Part shown: positions 1 to 4,879 of the stretch, in pieces
How the letters are laid out: the number at the start of each line of letters is the position of its first letter
How positions within the stretch are numbered: the stretch's first letter is position 1
Source: Treponema sp.
GTDB taxonomy: Bacteria; Spirochaetota; Spirochaetia; Treponematales; Breznakiellaceae
Direction of reading: 5' to 3'
Length of the DNA: 11,948 nt
NCBI GenBank assembly: GCA_031284195.1
Contig: JAITAI010000063.1
Location: 1-11,948, forward strand
Position numbers and translations under genes: made by a program
Notes under the pieces: model-generated
Told to the model about the DNA's origin: nothing
The model's database searches: none
What the model saw: only the letters and a program-made list of their open reading frames with translations

Positions 1-342
1 TGGGAAAAGAGATCAGCACTTCGATACCCCCTGACGCTGATCGTGGATACCTTGGGATAGAACCCTCCCATTCAAACAGCTTCATTCCGGTAAAGGTAAG
101 TAACAACCATCACCTAAGCAAATGTTAAGGATGACCTTAATTTGTGATATTATAAATTATGACAGAAAAGCTTAGAAGGTTATTAAATAAGTCTAATATA
201 ATATTGACAAATATTGTAGATAAATTGTATAAATATAAATACAAGAAGAATGGAAAAATTGATTTTTTGTTGTATTACAGTTTTGTTTTGCAGAAGAATT
301 ATCTTTGAAAAAAAATAATAAAAGTATGGCACTCGGTAATTC
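1..342. other. left-edge segment without a clear gene, largely AT-rich
   Basis: No gene can be called with confidence here. Bases 1-128 have two competing open frames running off the left edge: a plus frame ending in TAA at 126-128 (about 41 residues, including PDADRGYLGIEP) and a minus frame from an ATG at 85 (start MKLFEWEG). I recognise neither, and neither looks like the missing part of the GNAT gene at 811. Bases 129-342 are strongly AT-rich, unlike the rest of the window. They hold one 49-codon plus ORF (159-308, start MTEKLRRLLNKSN, lysine-rich) with no visible ribosome binding site, which is what such composition gives by chance. The stretch abuts the IS30 transposase remnant and is probably foreign or rearranged DNA. 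Confidence 0.4.
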
Positions 343-629
343 CTAATGTAATTGAGAGAATAGCTCATAAGGCGTTCTAAAGTCAAGTGTTTTTCTTGGC
401 CGCTCATTGAGTAATCTCGCAATGCTTGCCACGTCAGTTCCCTGAAATCCTCTACTGGATAGAACATATCCCGTATCAGATAATTCGTATTTTCACCCGT
501 CCCTTGCTCCCTCGGCGAATGGGGATGACAAAAATATACCGCTATTGCCGTATTTTCAGAGAGCTGTTTGTGTTCGCTGTTCTCTTTCCCCTGGTCAAAG
601 GTTATGGATTTTCTAAGCGCCGGTTCAAG
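343..629 (-). pseudogene. IS30-family transposase, 5'-truncated and frameshifted remnant
   Basis: Read on the minus strand from about 629, this encodes the C-terminal part of an IS30-type DDE transposase. It begins LEPALRKSITFDQGKENSEH, then carries HSPREQGTGENTNYLIRDM, which holds the glutamate of the catalytic triad (usual form HSPWERGTNENTN). It then reaches DFRELT, where the frame breaks near 431-434. The next frame resumes as RLLNERPRKTLDFRTPYE and ends at a normal stop, TAG at 345-343. Compared with the usual spacing between RELT and ARLLNERP, about 10 bases seem to be missing at the break. The N-terminal helix-turn-helix and the first catalytic Asp are absent: upstream of 629 the transposase frame only continues into unrelated sequence. 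The element is therefore dead twice over. Its 5' edge lies directly against the truncated acetyltransferase gene. Terminal inverted repeats were not identified. Confidence 0.85.
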
Positions 630-811
630 TCTTTTGCCACAAAACAGAGACTGGGGTCATAAAAGAAATAAGGCGCCCCGTAGTACTGACCTAACAACAA
701 GGGATCATAAAAAAGACCGGAAGCATCGTTACCTGCATCTCCGGTCTTAAGACATATTTCATAGAGATAGGGAAGATCCGACCCGCAAGCGGGCCGTACC
801 AAAACTGCCAT
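629..811 (-). pseudogene. GNAT-family N-acetyltransferase, N-terminal fragment
   Basis: About 61 codons from an ATG at 811 encode the start of a GCN5-related acetyltransferase: MAVLVRPACGSDLPYLYEIC, then LKTGDAGNDASGLFYDPLLL, then a GAPYFFYDPSLCFVAKD stretch. This pattern (RPA..DLP.LY.ICL.TGD.G.DA) is that of the GNAT subgroup related to bacterial homologues of the acetyltransferase-like domain of O-GlcNAcase; that subgroup call is from memory of the family. The C-terminal half with the acetyl-CoA site is missing. After residue 61 the frame runs into IS30 sequence and stops within about 8 codons, at 602. A strong ribosome binding site (GGAGG, 6 bases from the ATG) and only 15 bases between the permease stop and this start show that it was the last gene of the sugar ABC operon. 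It is presumably non-functional, unless the stub is retained. Confidence 0.75.
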
Positions 812-826
812 CTCTGCCTCCGCAGC

Positions 827-1669
827 TTACCCTTTGACTGCTCCTGCGGCAACCCCTTTGGTAATCTGTTTTCGGAAAGTCAGGTAAAAGAGCAGCATAG
901 GGATCATACCAATAACCAGGGCAGCGAACTGTTTTCCATAATCCGAAGCCAAGGCCCCGGAAAAACGGTTAACCCCTACAGGGATGGATTTGATAAGGTC
1001 GCTGGAACTGAGGATATTGATGAGCATGAACTCGTTCCAGGTACCGGTGAAGGTCAATATCCCCACGGTCATGGCCACCGGAGCGGTCATGGGGAAAATG
1101 ATGCTGCTAAAGATTTTAAGGTATTGGGCCCCCTCAATACGAGCCGATTCAATGAGGGCTTCAGGAATACCGCTGATAAATTCTGTACCCAGATACACCC
1201 CCATGGGGAGCCCCAAGCCGATATAGGGGATGAGCACTCCCAGCCGGGTATTGTAAAGGCCCACCGCATTCACCATCAAGAAGAGGGGCACCATAATGGA
1301 TTGCAGGGTAAGCAGAATACCGATGATAAAGGTTCCATGCAGGATCGGGGTGGCCTTACACTTTATTTTTGCAAAGGCAAAACTTGCCATAAAGCCGAAG
1401 ATCACCACTGCCACTACCGTGACCACCGTATAAAAGATGCTGTTCAGCAATAAAATACCAAAATTACCTATCTTCCATGAGTAGGGGTAGTTGCTGGAGA
1501 ACCAAACCTTAGGCAAGGCCAGTTTACTGGAGGTCAGATATTCCTGGGTTGTTTTAAAGGATTGAATAAACAGCCAGAGGATGGGATAAATCGCCAGGAC
1601 CGTAAAAATACCCATTACCGTATAAATGATAATCTTGGCCGGGATATTCCCGCTGCGTAGATCCGCCAT
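827..1669 (-). CDS. carbohydrate ABC transporter permease, MalG-type (CUT1)
   Basis: A 280-residue inner-membrane permease that would form one half of the channel of a sugar importer. About six membrane helices are visible, starting near residues 15-37 and ending near 255-270. The cytoplasmic loop that docks the ATPase has the EAA motif at residues 174-193: E-S-A-R-I-E-G180-A, ending in F-P193. The length and the C-terminal FRKQITKGVAAGAVKG tail fit the MalG/UgpE side of the CUT1 family. The ATG at 1669 lies 3 bases after the stop of the upstream permease, and its ribosome binding site (AAAGGAG) sits inside the last codons of that gene, so the two are translationally coupled. The substrate cannot be read from the permease. 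Its divergent neighbour chbP suggests a GlcNAc-type disaccharide. Confidence 0.93.
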   Translation of the reverse strand: MADLRSGNIPAKIIIYTVMGIFTVLAIYPILWLFIQSFKTTQEYLTSSKLALPKVWFSSNYPYSWKIGNFGILLLNSIFYTVVTVVAVVIFGFMASFAFAKIKCKATPILHGTFIIGILLTLQSIMVPLFLMVNAVGLYNTRLGVLIPYIGLGLPMGVYLGTEFISGIPEALIESARIEGAQYLKIFSSIIFPMTAPVAMTVGILTFTGTWNEFMLINILSSSDLIKSIPVGVNRFSGALASDYGKQFAALVIGMIPMLLFYLTFRKQITKGVAAGAVKG

Positions 1670-1672
1670 ATC

Positions 1673-2572
1673 CTACTCCTTTCCACCGAACCGTTTTTCC
1701 ACGCTTCGGGTTATACCGATGAGTATAAAACTGATAATCACCATGACCGTAGAAATGGCGTTTGCCAAGGGGTAATTGGGGGCTCCCCGGAAGGCTTTAT
1801 TGTACATGTACAGGGAAAGCACACTGGTCCGCTGGGCCGGTCCTCCCTGGGTCATCACGAATAAGAGGTCAAAGGACTTGAGGGATCCGGAGATCGCCAG
1901 GATTGCACTGGTAACGATTACCCCTGAAAGGGCCGGAAGAATGATATGCCAGAAGGCCTGGGCTTCAGTGGCGCCGTCGATTTTTGACGCCTCAATGATA
2001 GAGGTATCAATCCGCTGAAGATTGGCAAGGAAGATGATCACGTACATTCCGGTATACATCCAGAGCATGACCACCAAGACCGGAATCATGGGGTACTGAT
2101 TAAGGGCAAACTCGGCCTTGGGATTAAAGAACCGGACAATTTCCATGTAGACGCTGTCCTGGCTCTGGTAGAAACTCTTAAAGAGAATACCGATGATAAC
2201 CGCGGAAATCACATTGGGCAGGTATATCATGGTTTGGAAGAAATCAGTCCCCCGGACCAGCTTCCGGGACAGAATATACGCAAGGACAAAGCCCAAGGGA
2301 ATTTGCCCAAATACGGATACCAGGACGATAAGCATGTTGTTTTTGAGGGCCAGATAGAAGTATGAATCCTTAAATATGGTGATATAACTGGCAATACCTG
2401 CAAAACTCATCCGGGAATTACCGAAAATCTTTCCGCCGTTATAGTTGGTTAAACTCAATACCACTGAGAAGATGGTAGGAAAGGCCATAACGCAAAAATA
2501 AATAAGCACCGCCGGCACCACCAGAATGATATATGCCGCCCGCTGCTCCTTCTTTGCAGTCAATTCGCTCAT
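1673..2572 (-). CDS. carbohydrate ABC transporter permease, MalF-type (CUT1)
   Basis: A 299-residue inner-membrane permease, partner of the MalG-type protein encoded just downstream. Six or so helices are visible, the first at about residues 13-38. The ATPase-docking EAA motif is at residues 194-213: E-A-S-K-I-D-G200-A, ending in I-L-P213. The family's usual S-F-D...M-T-Q-G-G-P stretch follows (SFDLLFVMTQGGP). An in-frame ATG exists 11 codons upstream (2605), but the start at 2572 is chosen because AAGGAG lies 7-8 bases before it and the protein then begins MSELTAKKEQRAAY, a normal CUT1 N-terminus. A terminator-like hairpin (2608-2642) lies directly upstream, so this gene may be expressed less than the solute-binding protein gene. 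No ATP-binding subunit is encoded in the window. CUT1 importers often share one MsiK/MalK-type ATPase encoded elsewhere. Confidence 0.93.
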   Translation of the reverse strand: MSELTAKKEQRAAYIILVVPAVLIYFCVMAFPTIFSVVLSLTNYNGGKIFGNSRMSFAGIASYITIFKDSYFYLALKNNMLIVLVSVFGQIPLGFVLAYILSRKLVRGTDFFQTMIYLPNVISAVIIGILFKSFYQSQDSVYMEIVRFFNPKAEFALNQYPMIPVLVVMLWMYTGMYVIIFLANLQRIDTSIIEASKIDGATEAQAFWHIILPALSGVIVTSAILAISGSLKSFDLLFVMTQGGPAQRTSVLSLYMYNKAFRGAPNYPLANAISTVMVIISFILIGITRSVEKRFGGKE

Positions 2573-2607
2573 TAATAAGCTCCTTGCATAGGCAATAAAA
2601 AACAATA

Positions 2608-2642
2608 AAAAGAGGCTGTTCGTAAAACGGACAACCTCTTTT
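2608..2642 (-). terminator. hairpin with U-rich tail between binding-protein and permease genes
   Basis: A 15-base inverted repeat with a 5-base loop: arm AAAAGAGGCTGTTCG at 2608-2622 and arm CGGACAACCTCTTTT at 2628-2642, with one mismatch and one G-U pair. Read on the minus strand, the stem is followed by TTTTTATTGTTTTTTATT, as in a rho-independent terminator. It lies only 36 bases before the permease ATG and downstream of the solute-binding protein gene, so partial read-through would give more binding protein than permease. Confidence 0.65.
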
Positions 2643-2699
2643 CCGTTCCCTAAGGACTTACGCAGAAATAACCGAACCCTTGGGTCATGTCATTTCCTC

Positions 2700-2753
2700 A
2701 GCCAATTTCAAAACCCGGTTAATAGGGAAACTTCCTGTTTGATGAAACTGGCT
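2700..2753 (-). other. long imperfect stem-loop in the intercistronic region
   Basis: AGCCAATTTCA at 2700-2710 pairs with TGAAACTGGCT at 2743-2753 (10 of 11 positions). The pairing can continue with AAAC against GTTT after a 2-base bulge, leaving a loop of about 22 bases. It is one of four successive stem-loops between the solute-binding protein and permease genes. It could be a processed or stabilising mRNA structure, or a repetitive palindromic element. No known riboswitch is recognised. Confidence 0.4.
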
Positions 2754-2787
2754 CCCGAAAAAACGGCTTAAGGTCGAATTAAGGGTG

Positions 2788-2816
2788 CGGTTTCAAAAAC
2801 TCACCTTTTGAAACCG
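2788..2816 (-). repeat. perfect 11 bp inverted repeat (intercistronic hairpin)
   Basis: CGGTTTCAAAA at 2788-2798 and its exact complement TTTTGAAACCG at 2806-2816 enclose the 7-base loop ACTCACC. Neither strand has a T-run after it, so this is not a standard terminator. Its place after the solute-binding protein gene fits a hairpin that protects the 3' end of that mRNA, or a dispersed REP-like palindrome. Confidence 0.6.
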
Positions 2817-2841
2817 ACGCTCCTTATGGTATAAATAATTA

Positions 2842-2866
2842 GAATAAAATGTCCGGCATTTTATTC
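2842..2866 (-). terminator. perfect 10 bp hairpin just after the binding-protein stop
   Basis: GAATAAAATG (2842-2851) and CATTTTATTC (2857-2866) are perfect complements around TCCGG. The hairpin lies 17 bases past the TAA of the solute-binding protein gene on the minus strand, and TAATTATTTAT follows. The stem is AT-rich and the U-tract is interrupted, so termination would be weak. Protection of the 3' end of the message is equally possible. Confidence 0.45.
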
Positions 2867-2883
2867 CTGCGTAGGCCGCAGAC

Positions 2884-4251
2884 TTATGGGTTGGCGTTCT
2901 TCCAATTATCAAAGGCCTGCTGTACCTCCCGGGCCACTTGATCCGGGGTTTTGCTTCCAAGGCCAAGCTCTTGCAGTCCATCGTTGAGGGGATTAAAGAC
3001 ATCGCTGTGAAAAACGCCGTCAATAACCGCAGTAGTGGCGGTATATTGGGTTCCCAGGCTGCTAATCGCTTTTTGCATGGGTTCCAAGGAAAGGCTGTCT
3101 ATATCAATGGTGGTTGCCGTAGGGGTAGCAATACTGCCGGTCTCAAGCAGCCAGGTCTGAATCTCTTTACCTGAAAGCCACTTGATCAAACGCCAGGCCG
3201 CGGCTTCTTTTGCAGAACCGCTGGGGATATTGGCATTCATGCCCCAGCCTGTACCCAGGATACCGGAAGTGGACTTATTAAGCTTGGATCCAGGAATATC
3301 GGGAAACACGGTGATCTGGATCTTCTCCTGCCGTTCCGGGGATATGACCGCTTGCCCGGTGGACTTATCGGTGATAAAGGCGCCGACCCGCCAGTCTCCG
3401 TCAATGAGGTAGGCCCCTTTATTCGTACCGAACTGGCCGATGACGCTGCCGTAGTCCGTGGAAAGGGTAGCCTGGGAAAGGACCCCATCGTCATACAAGG
3501 TCTTGATAAAGGCCAAGGCATTCACAAAATCGGGATCCGTAAATTTGGCAGTTCCTGCAAGAATTTGCTGCTCCCAACCTTCCCCGCCAAAACGCCCGGC
3601 AATCAGGGAGAAGAGACAGGACTGCATGACCCAGGATTCTTGATTGGCCATGAGCACCGTATCATAGCCCTTGGCCTTGAGGACCGGTACCTGGGCTTTC
3701 AATTCATCGTAGGTCTGTGCCGGAGTGAGACCTGCATCATCCAAGACCGCGGTATTGATATAAAAGGCATGACTAGAGGTGACGGCCCGGGGGAAAATGG
3801 CCATATACCCGGCGCCTTGGGCATTAGGATCCAAGGCTTTTGGCAAGAAACCGCTGATAAACTCCGCTCCCTCATGCTGAACCAGGGGCAGGAGATCTTT
3901 CAAGAGCTTCTGAGTATGGAGGGTGGTGGATCTTCCTGACGGCCAGGCATAAAGGACATCCGGCAATTGCCCTGCCGCAGCATAGGCTTCCACCTTGTTA
4001 TGGTAAGGTTCATTGAACAAATCCTCCCGGATCACCCGGATATCTGGATTGGCCTTGTTGAAGGCCTCCCAGACCTGAGAAATTTCATCAGAACTGTTGG
4101 CAGAGGTTAAATCCAGGTAATTCAAAACCCGAATTTCCACCTGACCATCGGCGGATCGGCTTTGTGCATCGCCCCCTTGCTTGGAACAGGCTGCCAAGGC
4201 AATGAAGGGTATCACTCCCAACAAGCACCATGTTTTACGTGATAGTATCAT
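2884..4251 (-). CDS. extracellular solute-binding lipoprotein of a sugar ABC importer
   Basis: A 455-residue binding protein of the family 1 (MalE-like, CUT1) type that would capture the sugar and deliver it to the permease pair. It opens with a lipoprotein signal peptide: R5-K6, a hydrophobic stretch, then the lipobox L19-A20-A21-C22, so the mature protein would be lipidated on Cys22. The mature part shows the usual features: QVWEAFNKANPDIRVI early, DVLYAWPSG near residue 105, and a C-terminal AAAWRLIKWLSGKEIQTW helix followed by ATPTATT. The ATG at 4251 is preceded by AAGGAG at a normal distance. The first of the operon genes, it is divergent from chbP across a 628 bp control region. The ligand is not readable from sequence; a chitin-derived GlcNAc disaccharide is inferred from the context. 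Confidence 0.93.
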   Translation of the reverse strand: MILSRKTWCLLGVIPFIALAACSKQGGDAQSRSADGQVEIRVLNYLDLTSANSSDEISQVWEAFNKANPDIRVIREDLFNEPYHNKVEAYAAAGQLPDVLYAWPSGRSTTLHTQKLLKDLLPLVQHEGAEFISGFLPKALDPNAQGAGYMAIFPRAVTSSHAFYINTAVLDDAGLTPAQTYDELKAQVPVLKAKGYDTVLMANQESWVMQSCLFSLIAGRFGGEGWEQQILAGTAKFTDPDFVNALAFIKTLYDDGVLSQATLSTDYGSVIGQFGTNKGAYLIDGDWRVGAFITDKSTGQAVISPERQEKIQITVFPDIPGSKLNKSTSGILGTGWGMNANIPSGSAKEAAAWRLIKWLSGKEIQTWLLETGSIATPTATTIDIDSLSLEPMQKAISSLGTQYTATTAVIDGVFHSDVFNPLNDGLQELGLGSKTPDQVAREVQQAFDNWKNANP

Positions 4252-4267
4252 TATTTCTCCTTAAAGT

Positions 4268-4308
4268 AAGAACCATAATTGAAAGTTTCACCTCACCCCA
4301 CGGTTCTT
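4268..4308 (-). promoter_or_regulatory. possible leader hairpin ahead of the binding-protein gene
   Basis: AAGAACC (4268-4274) and GGTTCTT (4302-4308) form a 7 bp stem around a 27-base loop, ending about 16 bases before the ATG at 4251 and next to its ribosome binding site. It could affect translation start. The stem is short for its loop, so chance is possible. Confidence 0.25.
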
Positions 4309-4324
4309 TTCTTTGATTCTCCGC

Positions 4325-4370
4325 ATCGAATGCAAGGCGTATCTTTATTAGATACTCCAAAGAATTCGAT
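4325..4370. promoter_or_regulatory. 46 bp imperfect dyad at the transporter promoter, candidate operator
   Basis: The outer arms ATCGAAT (4325-4331) and ATTCGAT (4364-4370) are perfect complements, as are the inner arms GTATCT (4339-4344) and AGATAC (4350-4355), with a 5-base TTATT centre. The 7-8 bases between the arms do not match. The dyad starts within a few bases of the predicted start of transcription of the sugar ABC operon. This fits a repressor operator with two half-site pairs, or a 5' leader stem. No regulator gene is present in the window. Confidence 0.5.
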
Positions 4371-4379
4371 AATGACTTA

Positions 4380-4407
4380 AGTATGATAGATTATTGTATT
4401 ATGTCAA
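4380..4407 (-). promoter_or_regulatory. sigma-70 type promoter for the sugar ABC operon
   Basis: On the minus strand a perfect -35 box TTGACA (4407-4402) is followed, after 16 bases, by CATACT (4385-4380), four of six matches to the -10 consensus. Transcription would start near 4373, giving a leader of about 120 bases before the solute-binding protein gene. The 4325-4370 dyad lies directly downstream. The surrounding DNA is AT-rich, as at spirochaete promoters in general. Confidence 0.55.
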
Positions 4408-4442
4408 TTAAATTTGAAAAAAAGATACAAAAAGAGCAGCTC

Positions 4443-4462
4443 CGGGATTAAAAAATATCCCG
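4443..4462. other. short hairpin in the divergent control region
   Basis: CGGGAT (4443-4448) and ATCCCG (4457-4462) pair perfectly around an A/T loop. On the minus strand the hairpin is followed by GAGCTGCTCTTTTTG, a second tiny hairpin and a T-run, so a weak terminator facing the transporter promoter is possible. It marks the left end of the hairpin-rich leader of chbP. Confidence 0.3.
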
Positions 4463-4482
4463 TTCTTGTGCCTGTTTACCCT

Positions 4483-4674
4483 TGGTGTTAGGCTCTCACC
4501 ACTCTTGCCTTAACTAGGACAAGACCTTCGCCTCCCTTAGATAAGAACTTTATCTCTCCCTAGGTAAGGGTCTGATCTACCTTACGCCAGATCCTTGCCT
4601 CTCCCAAGGACAAGCGCTCTGGTGTTAGGCTCACACCTGCCTTGATGCGAGTTTACATCCACCTTGTTGAAGGT
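4483..4674 (+). repeat. run of about nine small hairpins in degenerate ~24 bp units, upstream of chbP
   Basis: This C/T-rich stretch is built from loosely related units beginning CCTT or a variant. Unit starts lie mostly 21-28 bases apart (about 4480, 4508, 4535, 4559, 4580, 4604, 4640, 4662). Almost every unit holds a short perfect inverted repeat: TGGTG/CACCA (4483-4501), TCTTG/CAAGA (4503-4524), AGATAA/TTATCT (4539-4555), CCCT/AGGG (4558-4570), GATCT/AGATC (4574-4593), TCCTTG/CAAGGA (4592-4610), GGTGT/ACACC (4621-4637), GATG/CATC (4644-4659), ACCTT/AAGGT (4661-4674). The stems differ in sequence while the form recurs. TGGTGTTAGGCTC occurs twice (4483, 4620). No protein frame explains it. 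It lies in the presumed 5' leader of chbP. Single short stems could be chance; the run of them is what stands out. Confidence 0.5.
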
Positions 4675-4879
4675 TGTTATGGCCCCAGAACCAGCCCCCA
4701 TATCCATTTTATAGAAAGGGTTTTGTTTAGGCTGGAACTGAGGAACCGTGGTACCGATGGATTTTTTTGCATACCCCCTCCCTGGGCAGGAAGCCCTTTC
4801 CTTCTTTAACTCGCCTCGGATCCACGACCTGGATTTCACCGTACCTTTGAGGTATCTTATTATAAAGAAGGAGTAGCCT
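4675..4879 (+). promoter_or_regulatory. proximal leader / upstream region of chbP
   Basis: Between the hairpin run and the chbP start there is a T7 tract (4762-4768) after a region with CCAGCC/GGCTGG (4691-4696, 4730-4735) and ATCCAT/ATGGAT (4702-4707, 4757-4762) complements. This could be an attenuator, but the stem is weak. A small dyad TACCT-TTG-AGGTA lies at 4842-4854. A TATTAT box is at 4857-4862, so close to the ribosome binding site that it is doubtful as a -10. The ribosome binding site AAGGAG is at 4868-4873, 6 bases before the ATG. No convincing promoter could be fixed for chbP; it may start in the AT-rich part near 4380-4430. Confidence 0.3.

Noticed and set aside
183..467. 94-codon minus-strand ORF starting MFYPVEDFRELT
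   Set aside because: Its first part is the middle of the IS30 transposase remnant; the rest is the frameshifted tail and AT-rich DNA, so it is not a gene of its own.
4679..4714. tiny plus-strand ORF MAPEPAPISIL with AAGG upstream, as a leader peptide for attenuation
   Set aside because: Eleven codons with a weak ribosome binding site can arise by chance, and the stem before the T7 tract at 4762 is poor. There is not enough support for an attenuation call.
4582..4839. 85-codon minus-strand ORF in the chbP leader
   Set aside because: It lies over the degenerate hairpin units, has no recognisable motif and no plausible gene context.
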